NCBI RefSeq assembly: GCF_030463565.1 | Contig: NC_134662.1 | Coordinates: forward strand, 682,001-746,000 | Length of the DNA stretch: 64,000 nt | Direction: 5' to 3' | Source: Pelecanus crispus | Taxonomy: Eukaryota; Chordata; Aves; Pelecaniformes; Pelecanidae | In this document: positions 39,401 through 50,020 of the stretch, piece by piece | How the letters are laid out: each line of letters opens with the position of its first letter | How positions within the stretch are numbered: the stretch's first letter is position 1 | The notes under the pieces: generated by a model | Seen by the model: only the letters and a program-made list of their open reading frames with translations | Told to the model about the DNA's origin: nothing | Databases searched by the model: none | Made by a program: the position numbers and the translations under genes

Positions 39401-42400
39401 AGAAGGCACTGAATTAAATTCAGACTCATGAGCCCTAAGAATACAAAGCTAGATCCTCATCAAGGGAGAACATCTTTGCATCTGGTGTAATCTAAACACA
39501 ATAGAGGATGAGTCAGGAAAGCAGGAGACTGCAGAAATAAAGGGAAAGTGAGAATTCTGACCAGGTGAGCCAAGAAACTGAAAAACAGGAATGCTCCAAG
39601 GTTGTTTAGTTTGTAGAAGAGGCTGAGGCCAGAGAAGGACATGTTACCTGAGGAGAAGAAATGAAGACTTCAGTGGAGAGTATGTGGAGCAGACAACATG
39701 CTCTGAAAGCTATGTACTTTCAGCTATACTGAAGAATCATGTCCTCAGTGCTCCCCAAGGAGTTTGTTTCCCAGTGGAACTGGCAGTATAGCCAGTAGTA
39801 ATACAGAATCATTCCCATTAAGTTTGGAGGATGCTCTTTTAGTTTTACGTTGTATATTCTGAGTTTTTTCACAACAGCACTGTGAGCAGCTGTCCAGCGG
39901 GTTGGAAAGCATACATCTGTTGTCAGCCCAGACTGGCATAACCTCAGAGAAAATTGCCAGCTAGGCACAAAATCCGCTCCTTTTTCATCAACACAAGGAG
40001 CAAAGATAGCAACCAAAAGCCAGGTACTTTTTTGCCCAGCTGCCTCCCTTGCTATTCCTACTCCTATAACTTGAGAAGTTGAAAGAGTTAGAAAGGGGCT
40101 TCACCCACTGAGCACAGGAGCTGTTGCCTGCTCTGCTTTCCCCTTACATTTTTATGTGCTCTGAATTCTCTAAAGACGACTATTGCCTGTGCTCTAGCAG
40201 GAGCCTTGCTATATCACAGTGCTGTGGATGCCAGAGCAGACATAGTAAAGAGACCTAAATTTCATTGAAGTGTAAAATCTGATTCCAACTTTGGAAAAGG
40301 TTCCTCTATCCTATGAGAGCAGCTGATAAGTGTTTCTAGCAAGATAGTAATCTCCTGTATTATGCAGGGAGCTACCACACACAGGATTTTACAGTACTAG
40401 AATTTCCTGGGTAGGAAATAAAATCTCTCATTAATTGAAGTGGAGGCTGAAAGACACTTGATCCCAGTACCAAGACAAAGTGAAGACTGCTTATGTTCCA
40501 GGGCTTTTTGGTCTCGCAGCCAAAGTTAGAGCAAGACCCTGTGACCGTACATTGAGGTTGCAAACCCATAAAGGGAAATGTAATGCATAATTTTAACAGT
40601 GTGAGCCACAGGAAACATAACAGAACAAATGAGTGAGGAATGAGGTACTCTCTTTCAAGCTGAGTCTCCAAACAATCTGCTGTTGCTCAAAGGCAGAAAT
40701 TTTAGGGGCAAATCTGTAGCTCTGTAAAAGTCAAACCATACAAACAGGTGGTGCTTGAATAGGAATGTAAGACGAAAAGAATCACTTGGGTCCTTGTGTC
40801 CTGTTCTGTACATTTGGAGTACATGTCTTCAAAAACAATCCAAGCCATCATAACAGCACACTGGTGTGGGTTGGCCCTGGCTGGCTGCCATGTGCCCACC
40901 AAGGCACTTTGTCTCCCCCTTCCTCAACGGGCCAGGTTGGAAGCAATACGATGAAAGACTTGTGGGTCAAGATAAGGACAGGGAGATCACTTACCAATTT
41001 CCACTACAGGCAAAACAGACTTGTCTTGGGGAAATTAATTTAGTTTATTGACAATCATATCAGAGTAGGATAATGAGAAATAAGAACAAACCTAAAAACA
41101 CCTTCCCCCCACCCCTCCCTTCTTCCTGGGCTCAACTTCACTCCTGGCTTCTCTACAACCACCCCCCAAGCAGCGCAGGGGGATGGCGAATGGGGGTTGT
41201 AGTCAGTTCATCATCACATGTTGTCTCTGCCGCTTCTTCCTCCTCACGCTCTTCCCCTGCTGCAGCTTGGGGTCCCACCCATGGGAGACAGTCCTCCACG
41301 AACCTCTCCAACGTGGGTCCTTTCCACAGGGTGCAGTCCTTCAGGAACAGACTGCTCAAGCGTGGGTCCCTCATGGGGCCACAGGTCCTGCCAGGAGCCT
41401 GCTCCAGCGCAGGCTTCCCATGGGGTCACAGCCTTCTTTGTGCACATCCACCTGCTCTGGCATAGGGTCCTCCACAGGCTGCAGGTGGATATCTGCTCCA
41501 CCATGGACTTCATGGGCTGCAGGGGGGCAGCCTGCCTCACCATGGACTTCACCACGGGCTGTGGGGGAATCTCTGCCTGGAGCACCTCCTCCCCCTCCTT
41601 CTTCAGTGACCTTGGTGTCTGCAGAGTTGTTTCACATATTCTCACTCCTCTCTCCCAGCTGCTGTTGCACAGCAGTTTTTACCCCTTCTTAAATATGTTG
41701 CCAGCAGTGTGCCCAGGTGGCCAAGAAGGCCAACAGCATCCTGGCTTGTATCAGGAATGCTGTGGCCAGCAGGAGCAGGGAGGTGATTGTCCCCCTGTAC
41801 TCGGCGCTGGTGAGGCCGCACCTGGAATACTGTGTCCAGTTTTGGGCCCCTCACTACAAGAAAGACATTGAGGTGCTGGAGCGTGTTCAGAGGCGGGCAA
41901 CGAAGCTGGTGAAGGGTCTGGAGAACAAGTCTTATGAGGAGCGGCTGAGGGAACTGGGGTTGTTTAGCCTGGAAAAGAGGAGGCTGAGGGGAGACCTTAT
42001 CGCTCTCTACAACTACCTGAAAGGAGGTTGTAGTGAGGTGGGTGTTGGTCTCTTCTCCCAAGTAGCTAGCGATAGGACAAGAGGAAATGGGCTTAAGCTG
42101 CGCCAGGGGAGGTTTAGACTGGAAATTAGGAAAAATTTCTTTACAGAAAGGGTGGTCAGGCATTGGAACAGGCTACCCAGAGAGGTGGTGGAGTCACCAT
42201 CCCTGGAGGCATTTAAAAAACGGGTAGATGTGGCACTTCGGGATATGGTTTAGTCTGGTCTACCCTTGATTAGTCTAGAGTGGGCTTGGTAGTGTTGGTT
42301 AATGGTTGGACTGGATGATCTTAAAGGTCTTTTCCAACCTAGATGATTCTATGATTCTATGATTCTATGATTCTATGTTACCACAGAGGTGCTGCCACCA

Positions 42401-45400
42401 GTGCTGATGGGGTTAGCTTTGGCCAGCAGCAGGTCCATCTTGGAGCTGTCTGGAACTGGCTTTGTCGGATATGGGGCAGCTTCTAGCATCTTCTTACAGA
42501 AGCCACCCCTGCACACCCCCCACTACCAAAACCTTGCCATGTAAACCCAATACTTTCCAACATCTGTAACAAACAGAAAAGACCAAAACCAGAGCTAGTA
42601 ATGTCCTACTGACAAAGAGCAAGAAAGATCAAGGACAAACCTGTGTATTAGCAGGAACAAAGAATGTATTAAATACAATTTCTACTAAACAGACCATGCC
42701 CTGTGCTACAGACAACGACAAAAGAAACACCAGTTCTCCCAAATAATCTTATCTTTGGGGGAAAAAAATCCCTTCTGATCCAGAGCTCCTGTTTCAATGA
42801 CCTCCAGAGTGTGAACAGCACATACCAGCCTGGGAGATGTCAATATCCCCCCGGTAGCACCAGTGCATCCAGCCATGCTTCCTCTTGTGGCCAATCGCTG
42901 GTGCTACAAAGGAGAACAAACTAAAATCTATGAAGGCCATAAATCAACACTTTGGGTAGAGAAAGCCCAAACAAATTCATATTTGGGAGCACCATACTCC
43001 ATGAGTCTTTGGAAGTGCTAGTTGCAAAGTCTCTTTAGTTATAGTAATTTTTTTTTTTTAATCAAATAGGTTCAGGTTTAAGGCGGCCATATAGCACCAC
43101 AACAGTAAAAAATTACTTGTTAAATAGCACATATCTTGCTGGGTGGGTCTAAGCTGTTAGTTTTCCAGTTTAGTTTGCCCAGCTGCCTCCCTTGCTATTC
43201 CTACTCCTATAACTTGAGAAGTTGAAAGAGTTAGAAAGGGGCTTCACCCACTGAGCACAGGAGCTGTTGCCTGCTCTGCTTTCCCCTTACATTTTTATGT
43301 GCTCTGAATTCTCTAAAGACGACTATTGCCTGTGCTCTAGCAGTAAAACCCCAGAAAAATGATCAGGAAGAATGCAGATTACTGTTCACACTGGGATTGC
43401 AGTTTCCCCCTATTAGTTTGAGTAAACTGAAGAATCTGTGGTAGAGTGCAAGGTGTCTGAAGCATCTCCTTGAATCATAAAAAGGGAATGATTTATTCAG
43501 CTACTACTTATCTATTTCACCATAGTGAAATGGTTTACATAGTTTTTAAAGCTCTGTACTGATTGCTCAGGAATCTGCACAGTGCTGAAGAAATCCTAAA
43601 AATATTCAGGATCTTCCTGGTGGTTTCCTAAATGTTCCACATGGTGCAGCAAAGTGGAATTTCCCCTGCTATTTGCTTTTGCCTCAGTACAGATGACATT
43701 TAGTAAGTAACCACATTGTTCAACTGAAGTATTTCCCCCTGAAGCTGCAAGAACCAGTTTTGTTGGTCTGGTTGTCTGATACTCTTTTGCCTAGGAAGGA
43801 GCCTTCACTCCCAGCCCTTGCTCTACTTTATCTGATGGATATTTCACTGTCTCTCCCTCTGTCACAGCCTCTCCAACCCTCCCTGTTCTGGTACTACCTG
43901 CTGGAGCTCTCCTTCTACTGGTCACTGGTCTTCACCCTGCCCTTTGATGTGAAGAGGAAGGTGAGTGGCAGCCTCAGGGATGAATCAAGCACAAACAGGA
44001 CCCAAGCTGAACACTCAGGAGAGTGATCTCCAAGAGCACATGTGTAGTGCTAGTCTGAGGTTTTCAGTGACTCTGTCCTTGCTCATTCCCAGGAATTTCC
44101 ATTCCCGTTCACTGGCTTCCCTCTCCTCTGGGAAGTGGAGAACACAAACCCTGACGTAGAAAGGTGCAAACTACTGCAGAGTTCTCAATCCAAACTTAAA
44201 ATCCAAACTTAAAAATTGCCCTTAGAATCATAGAATGCTTTAGGTTGGAAGGGACCTTGAGAGATCATCGAGCCCAACCCCCCTGCAGTAAGCAGGGATT
44301 GAACCTGTGAACTTGGTGTTATTAGCACCATGCTCTAACCAACTGAGCTAACCTAGCTGGTCACTTCTGGGACTCTTCTAAGTTGCACTGATCGTAGAGA
44401 TAGGAAAAGAGATGATTCTCTGCTAGTTAAGCTGCATGCGTTCCTAGGTGCTAGTGGCCTCATAGACAGGGTGCTGCGTGATTACATGGCCAAACGTGCA
44501 TTGAGGCTGCGAATATACCCATAGAAGTAAAGGGTGGTTGTGAGTCTCCATCAGCGAGCCTGGTAGGTGTCCACAGTGGCACAGAGCAAAGATGATATGG
44601 GCACTCCTTTGTGACAGAAAGGAAGCTCTCTTTATGTTGAATTTGTCTGTATTGAATCATTGGTTCTTACTCTTCTGTCTTCTGATTTGCACCATCATCA
44701 GACCATTACTGGTGGAGAGAGAGAGTGTTCTTTGTTGTGAGATCCTCAGTTTACACCATAAACTCTTCATTTCTGGGTCTCTTGGTTGCCTACATTTCTA
44801 GAATGTGTTTGGTGAAAGTTATATGGGTGGGAGGTTTCATACGCATTGGGTAGAGAGATTTCATTGCTACCTGCAGGAGGCATGCTTTAACCAGGGCAGA
44901 AGGTGCGTTACGTATTTTATTCGCGGCTGTCCTCTTTCTCATCAGGACTTCAAGGAGCAGATAGTCCATCATGCTGCAACCATATTCCTGATCAGTTTCT
45001 CATACTGTGCCAATTACATCCGCATTGGGACACTGGTGATGGTGATTCATGATGCTTCTGATTGCTTCCTAGAGGTGAGCTCCACAACTTACATGCCAGG
45101 CAAAGCCTAGTTAGCAATGGGTCAGCCAAAGGGTGTCTTTTAATGTAACATAGTATGGGTCAAGCATTATGGTGTTTCACAGATAACTCAGTACTGATCT
45201 GCTGACCTGGCCTAGGGTGCCCTGCAAAGAAGCGGGAAGAGGAATGATTACCTGCATGCAGATTGTATCGTATCTGGCATTAGCCTCCTGGAGCACGTGC
45301 AGATGCACTGTCTTGGCCTGCTGTTTTATTGTTCTTTCTCCTTCCAGCCAACTAAGATATTCAATTACATGAAGTGGAAAAAAACTTGTGACAGCCTTTT

Positions 45401-48400
45401 TATGATCTTCTCAGCTGTTTTCCTCGTCAGCCGCCTGGTCATTTTCCCCTACACGTGAGTCTGCTGCAATCCAGGGAAATGGAAAAGCTGCCTTCTGAGA
45501 GACAGGATAATTCAGCTGGGTGCTGAATCTTTTGCTGTAGCCTTTGCTTTTCAGTCCTGGAGTATACATCCCTGCCCTTTGCATAGGCTACAGTGCCACG
45601 TGGCTGTTGCACCTGCCTTGGGGTAAACTAGGGTGATCTGCCATGGAGTTCATAGAGTAGTCTTAACGTCCTGAAGTATACTGCAGAGGAGAAGTCTTCA
45701 GCCTATGGCTCTACCCTGCTTATTTCTGGTGGGGAACTGAGAGTTAGCTCACGTGTTATATATGAGAAGGAGGTGACTGACCTGAAACTTTCTCTATGAC
45801 TAGAGCTTTCTGGGGATTAATTACAGCCCTACTAACAACATGCTTTCCCTCCACTGCAATTCCCTCTCTCTTGCAGAGTGCTCTATAACACCTACTATTA
45901 CTCCATGGAGATATTCCAACCCTTCTTTGGATACTACTTCATGAATGCTCTCCTGATAATTCTGCAGCTGCTCCATGTCTTCTGGTCCTGCCTAATTATT
46001 CACATGGTCTACAAGTTCATCCTCCAGGGCACGGTATGGATCAGTTTGTAGTCCCCTGTACATCACATGGGGAGGGAGGGTCCACCTAGACTGCTTGGGA
46101 GCACAGGGGTTCATCTGGGACAGATTCCTTCTTGCCCTAGTGAAATTATACACGTACATTCCTAACAGTGAGGTGAAAGGAACACTCAATATTATTAGGG
46201 AAAGTTGACCAAAAAACCATAAAATTTTTATGAGTCACTACAATATTGGTTCCACTTCTGATGCTTGTGTTCAAGAAAAATGCGGACTGGACTCCAGGGG
46301 AGATTTCCATGAGGAAAGCCAGTGACATCTGAGTAAAGATCCCTACATTTGTTCCAGTATGATTTGCATTTGTAACAAAACTAAGAAATCAAGGCAGGGA
46401 AAGTTGTCGTGATTGGTGAGGCCAGTGCAAAAGTGCTTCCCTTATAGTACAGGATTTACTGTAGTTACTGAGATCACAGAATCACAGAATGGCTGAGGTT
46501 GGAAGGTATCTCTGGAAATCTTGTCCATATTCCCTGGTTCAGGCAAGGTCATATAGACTAGGTTGCCCAGGACCATGTCCAGACAGCTTTTGAGTATCTC
46601 CAAGGATGGAGACTCCACAACCTCTCTGGACAACCTGTGCCAGTGCTTGGTCACCCCCTCAGTAAAGTGTTTCCTGATGTTCAGAGGGAGCCGCCTGTGT
46701 TTCAGTTTGTGCCCATTGCCTCTTGTCCTGTCACTGGGCAGTATTGAGAAGAGCGTGGCTCCATCTTCTTTACACCCTCCCTTCAGGTATTAATATACAT
46801 TGGTAACATGCCTCTGAGCCTTCCCTTCTCCAGACTGAACAGTCCCAGCTCTCTCAGCCTTTCCTCATGTAAGGTCCCTTCATCATCTTTGCAGTCCTTC
46901 GCTGGAGACTCTCCAGTATGTCCATGTCTGTCTTGTACTGAGGAGCCCAGAACTGGACACAGCATGCCAGGTGTGGCCAGTGCTGAGTAGAGAGGAAGGA
47001 TCATCTCCCTTGACCTGCTGGCAACCCCCTCCTAATGCAGGCCAGGAAGGGCAAGGGCACATTGCTGGCTCGTGTTCAGCATGTGTTTGCCAGGACCTCC
47101 AGGTTTTTCTTAGAAAAGCTGGTCAGCCCCCAGCATGTACTGGTGCCTGGGGTTGTTCCTCCCCAGGTGCAAGACTTCATGCTTCCCCTTGTTGAAATTC
47201 ACAATTTCAGCCCACTTCTCCAGCCTGTTAAGGTTCCTCTGGATGGCAGTACGATCCTCTGGCATGTCAACCACTCCTCCCAGCTTTGTATCTTCAGCAA
47301 ACTTGCTTAGCGTACACTCTGCCCCATCATCCAGATCATTAATACATGTTTTGTATGGATTGTCTTACAGTGCTGTAGATGTCTACATCTACAGAGTAGA
47401 TATTTCTGTCTAAACTAGCTGTCTGGACTCTTTGTAGCAGTGGATGTAAACAGGCATGCCCAAAGCATAATCCATTCAAGATTGTACCCAGGTAGTGCTG
47501 TTCATCTCTATCAGTCATAGAGCAACGCTAGATGAATGTCTGAGATGCAGCTGTATAAACTTAAGTGAAATGCATCCCACTCTTTCTGACCATAGCCGGT
47601 AGTATTTGCTGTGAGACCAAACTGTGGCTCAACATGAAATTTTTCTCAAAATCAAAGACATGACCTAATGGCATTAGATTGGCCACATGCCAGGGACACA
47701 GTCCAGGAGTAACAAGTCAGTGCCTTGTGGGAGTTGACCTCATAGCCCAGGATGAGTTGTTTTATTAGTATCCAACTGGGGAATTCTGTCTTATGGGAAC
47801 TGAGAATGAACATTAAAGGCTCATCTTCATACATATTGTCCCTATTTTCTTTATCTGCCTTCCGTTAAGGTAGCACAGAGCAAATTACTTGCAAATTAGG
47901 AAACATAAACTTCACACAGGGCAGAAAATGAAGACGCAACTGAAGACGCCCTTTTATTGTTTTCCTAATTCTACTGTGGGCTGAATTACCATTGCAGTTA
48001 TTACAGTGTAAAATGATGAGGTAATAAATACCCTTATTAGAAAGAAATGAACCATCAGGGAGAAAAATACTGAAACATATCCAGAATTTTTCCTATTTTA
48101 TCTAAAAATCATCTGCCACATTTGGTGAAAAAATGTATTTGAGAGCTTTCCATATTGAGCAGTGAATAGCAAAGAAAAATTGTCCTAAACAGACCTGTTT
48201 CAATGATGATATTTAGTAGCCCAAAGCAGTATCAGCAAGAATACAGGACATTCTCCCCTTTCTGAGAGCCATGATATTCTCACTCCAGTCAGAAGTTCAC
48301 ATTCTTCTCATGGGCCTTTCTGATCTCCACAGTTTTCCTCTCTGGCTATGGGATTATCTGCACCACCTTCTCACATGATGTCCCCTAATCCCCGGTAATT

Positions 48401-49832
48401 AAAACTCAGCCTAGATCCTGAAGGATGAGTTTCACTCCCTCATACAGGCAACCTGAGATAACATTGTTGTAATTTGTGCAGCTATATAGTTCCTTTGTGA
48501 ATCTTGCTAGGTTTAAGGCCTCAGCCACATTCTATGGCCGTGAATGGATAAACTTAGGAATATTGATTACTATTTGTCCTTACGCTGCAGATCAAGACTC
48601 CTGCATAGTTCCTGAACTGCCAATTCCAGAATGACATGAAGTCCAGGTTGTACACAGAAGATAGCATCTCCTACCCATATTGTCCTTGGAGGCAGTTTGA
48701 ATTCAGTGAAAGTTTAGATTCTTACAAATCCTGTCTGCATTTGGGTGTAGTGATCTCTAGGAAGAGCATCAGACCGAGTATGTTCCAAGACATATCCCCA
48801 GAAGAACAGAGTAAATGGAGACTACAGGTGTCCATGCAGCAACTGACATGCCTGTGAGCAGTTTCCAAAGCTCAGGTTACAGGGGGTTTGCCGCTTTCCT
48901 TCAGAGCACTCTTTCCAACAAGGAGAGTGACACCGTGAATTTGTCCCCAATTTGGCATCTTGTATTGCAGAGTAGAAACAGCCTGGGAAGCCAGCAAGTG
49001 TTTTTTAAGCTTTTTTAAGCTAATTTTATCACATTGTCTCTTCTTTGTCTTCCTTTTAAAGCAATGAATTAAATATTTACAAAATGGATTATAGATCTCT
49101 CTTTCTCAATAGCAAGAGGAAAAACCTGAACGTAAAACTGAATGTAATCAGAGTTGAGTGGCTTTGTGTTAAGCTATTGGTTTGTTTGAAAGCATATGCT
49201 TTTGCTCAACCTGCAGCCACCCAGGCCAAGGGTGGTCAGGAGCTATCTCCTTGTCCCTTTTGGAAAATGTAAAAGAGCTTGATTAACTGCTCCCCCCATC
49301 CTTCTGCATGCTGATGCCCAAAGCAGCAGTGTGGATCTCCTCAGTCTTACACAGTTGTCCTCAGTCCTGGGCATTTGTGGTTTGGTGCTGCTTCTCAGCC
49401 TGTACAGTAATTCCCAATATTTATCAGAATCACAGCTAGGATTCCACTGAGGCTGAAGTCAAAGAGACGGAGAGACTCTGTTTCCAAAGGTGATGTAAAA
49501 GCTGAAAGGACACAGTAGAACTGTGTGCCAAAGGCAAGTGGCTGAAATAGCAGATGAATGTTTAGCCTGTGGCTCAGCTAGCACTGCTTCTTGTGCAGAC
49601 TTCTATGTTTGTATTGCTTCTCATTTACGTTTTTCTGTAGATGGAAAAGGACATGAGAAGTGACACAGAAGAAAGTGACAAGGATGAAGAAAGAGAAAAG
49701 ATTAGGGAAAAGGAGAAAAACGGGATCACATATTTCAGCAACATCACAAGCAACAATTACATCCGGAGGAATGGGTCTGAGCCACTGAACAACAGAACCC
49801 ACCTCACCAATGGCCATGTCAAGGAAAGATAG
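24285..49832 (+). CDS. CERS4: Ceramide synthase 4 (complete, ten coding exons)
   Basis: Acyl-CoA:sphingosine N-acyltransferase of the ER membrane, making (dihydro)ceramide. Coding exons: 24285-24457, 31900-32017, 34608-34726, 36725-36782, 39261-39311, 43868-43960, 44946-45074, 45348-45454, 45877-46033, 49641-49832. They total 1197 nt, or 398 residues, close to human CERS4 (394). All introns are GT-AG and all phases join. Order: N-terminal segment with TM1 (about 38-55), Hox-like domain (about 75-135, with [10 protein letters not shown]), then the TLC/Lag1 domain (about 138-335) with His-His 212-213 and HDxxD 239-243, and an acidic tail. CERS4 is preferred over CERS2/3 because of the N-terminus ([21 protein letters not shown]) and the [13 protein letters not shown] tail. 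The ATG is in strong context (A at -3, G at +4). Confidence 0.96.
24458..31899. other. CERS4: CERS4 intron after the start exon
   Basis: 7.4 kb. Apart from the CR1 fragment at about 26 kb I see only unique non-coding sequence. The equivalent intron in the second copy is 1.8 kb. Confidence 0.6.
25985..26345 (+). mobile_element. CR1 LINE 3' fragment in CERS4 intron
   Basis: It carries the end of ORF2 (GACAGGACAAGAGGCAATGG, then GTGGTCAAACATTGGAACAGG, CAGAGAGGGAGTGGAGTC) and a decayed tail GATTCTGTGCTTCTGTGA. Several stops interrupt the frame. The left limit is approximate. Confidence 0.85.
31900..32017 (+). CDS. CERS4: CERS4 exon 2 (residues 58-97)
   Basis: Acceptor TTTTGCAG|A, donor GAG|GTGAGT, phase 2 to 0, 118 nt. 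It encodes the post-TM1 segment [12 protein letters not shown] and the PNPTLETFY block that opens the Hox-like domain. Identical in length to the second-copy exon at 56,889. Confidence 0.95.
32365..32603 (+). mobile_element. CR1 LINE 3' fragment
   Basis: A 240-base piece: CATCAGGAAAGACTTCC, ACCAAGCACTGGAACAGG, TTGCCCAGAGAGG, then the tail CATTCTGTGATTCTGTGA. It lies in the CERS4 intron between exons 2 and 3. Confidence 0.88.
34608..34726 (+). CDS. CERS4: CERS4 exon 3, Hox-like domain (residues 98-136)
   Basis: Acceptor TTTTCCAG|G, donor CCTG|GTGAGC, 119 nt, phase 0 to 2. It encodes [20 protein letters not shown] and the [11 protein letters not shown] continuation, the degenerate homeodomain third helix common to CERS2-6. 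The same exon in the downstream copy is 120 nt. Confidence 0.96.
35828..35910. repeat. TATA/CATA-rich simple repeat
   Basis: ATATACATATAATACATA-type alternation followed by AGTAAATAGTAAACAGTAAAT units. A simple-sequence tract in the intron between exons 3 and 4. Confidence 0.7.
36725..36782 (+). CDS. CERS4: CERS4 exon 4 (residues 137-156)
   Basis: 58 nt between GTAG|C and TACGAT|GTGAGT. It encodes [20 protein letters not shown], the first helix of the TLC domain. Confidence 0.95.
39261..39311 (+). CDS. CERS4: CERS4 exon 5 (residues 157-173)
   Basis: 51 nt, phase 0 to 0, acceptor TTCTTTCCAG and donor CAG|GTGAGT. It encodes [17 protein letters not shown], a loop with the family's W..GYP..Q pattern. 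Confidence 0.95.
40031..40200 (+). repeat. 170-bp direct repeat, copy A
   Basis: Begins TTTGCCCAGCTGCCTCCC and ends CCTGTGCTCTAGCAG. By eye it is identical over all 170 bases to 43,174-43,343 in the same intron and orientation, with sharp edges on both sides. It does not look like CR1, SINE or LTR sequence. Confidence 0.95.
40862..42555 (-). mobile_element. Avian ERV LTR, interrupted by a CR1
   Basis: The left edge TGGTGTGGGTTGGCCCTGG and the right edge CTTGCCATGTAAACCCAATA match an avian LTR family I recognise. Its interior repeats GTGGGTCC, CAGTCCTTCAGGA and CTGCTCCAGCGC-type blocks. On the minus strand AATAAA (about 41,043) and a TATTTAAG box (about 41,687-41,694) suggest minus orientation. 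No internal retroviral genes flank it, so it is a solo LTR. A CR1 splits it at 41,700-42,365. The exact right end is uncertain. Confidence 0.8.
41700..42365 (+). mobile_element. CR1 LINE nested in the LTR
   Basis: It encodes the C-terminal CR1 ORF2 (open frame 41,717-42,253: [38 protein letters not shown], and [17 protein letters not shown]) and ends in four ATTCTATG-type units. TATGTT is found at both edges (41,694-41,699 and 42,366-42,371), consistent with a target duplication. LTR sequence resumes as TTACCACAGAGG. Confidence 0.93.
43174..43343 (+). repeat. 170-bp direct repeat, copy B
   Basis: Second copy, 3,143 bases downstream of copy A. The flanks differ immediately: copy A is followed by GAGCCTTG and copy B by TAAAACCC. 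The LTR with its nested CR1 lies between the two. Confidence 0.95.
43868..43960 (+). CDS. CERS4: CERS4 exon 6 (residues 174-204)
   Basis: 93 nt, phase 0 to 0. It encodes [20 protein letters not shown] and VKRK, the conserved TLC helix and cytosolic turn typical of ceramide synthases. Confidence 0.96.
44223..44362 (-). mobile_element. tRNA-Ile-derived SINE with CR1-like tail
   Basis: Read on the minus strand it starts with a tRNA-Ile-like head: box A TTAGCTCAGTTGGTTAGAGC, anticodon region GTGCTAATAACACC, box B GGTTCAATCCC. It continues through CTGCAGGGGGGTTGGGC into a CR1-like end (GGTCCCTTCCAACC, then ATTCTATGATTCTA). This is the organisation of the passerine TguSINE1 type as I know it. It lies between CERS4 exons 6 and 7. 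Confidence 0.88.
44946..45074 (+). CDS. CERS4: CERS4 exon 7, catalytic Lag1 motif (residues 205-247)
   Basis: 129 nt, phase 0 to 0. It encodes [30 protein letters not shown] and HDASDCFLE. The paired histidines (212-213) and the HDxxD block are the active-site residues of the family, and both are intact. Confidence 0.97.
45348..45454 (+). CDS. CERS4: CERS4 exon 8 (residues 248-282)
   Basis: 107 nt, phase 0 to 2, donor ACAC|GTGAGT. It encodes [19 protein letters not shown] and [10 protein letters not shown], completing the Lag1 motif region and the following helix. Confidence 0.96.
45877..46033 (+). CDS. CERS4: CERS4 exon 9 (residues 283-335)
   Basis: 157 nt, acceptor CTCTTGCAG, donor ACG|GTATGG (the least canonical donor of the gene but still GT). 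It encodes [15 protein letters not shown] and [12 protein letters not shown], the last two TLC helices and the loop between them that bears on acyl-chain choice in this family. Confidence 0.95.
46472..47342 (-). mobile_element. CR1 LINE, minus strand
   Basis: In the last CERS4 intron. Read on the minus strand it runs from ATGATCTGGATGATGGGGC (RT region) through mid ORF2 to [20 protein letters not shown] and a tail with ATTCTGTGATTCTGTGAT. Many stops and indels show it is an older copy than those at 22 and 58 kb. Confidence 0.92.
47343..49640. other. CERS4: CERS4 last intron, remainder
   Basis: Unique non-coding sequence before the TTTTTCTGTAG acceptor of the last exon. No further repeat is recognised. 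Confidence 0.5.
49641..49832 (+). CDS. CERS4: CERS4 last coding exon, acidic C-terminal tail (residues 336-398)
   Basis: It opens with [17 protein letters not shown], the acidic serine-bearing tail known as a CK2-type phosphorylation region in CERS2-6, and ends in TAG at 49,830-49,832. The residue order MEKDxRSDxEESD is the CERS4 version of the tail. Confidence 0.95.
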   Translation: MEKDMRSDTEESDKDEEREKIREKEKNGITYFSNITSNNYIRRNGSEPLNNRTHLTNGHVKER

Positions 49833-50014
49833 CTACGGTTCACGTGCTTCTGATCTGGTCTTTAGTGAATTCAGTCCACTGTCTTTAGAAACAGGTTTGC
49901 TCATTGTGTAGATAAATTGGAGTGTAATTGCAGTATCATAGCTGAATTCCTGCTTCCCCTAAACAGAATTGTTTATAGTCAGTGATATTTGAAGGAAGTT
50001 TTTGGTCTTTCTTC

Positions 50015-50020
50015 AATAAA
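50015..50020 (+). terminator. CERS4: CERS4 polyadenylation signal
   Basis: AATAAA lies 183 bases after the stop codon in TTCTTCAATAAAAGC, giving a short 3' UTR of about 200 bases. Later A-rich sites could give longer forms. Confidence 0.7.

Noticed and set aside
44270-44360. Functional tRNA-Ile gene
   Set aside because: Only the 5' part and T-arm pattern are kept, the 3' acceptor stem is replaced by CR1-like sequence, and a second dispersed copy exists; this is a SINE.
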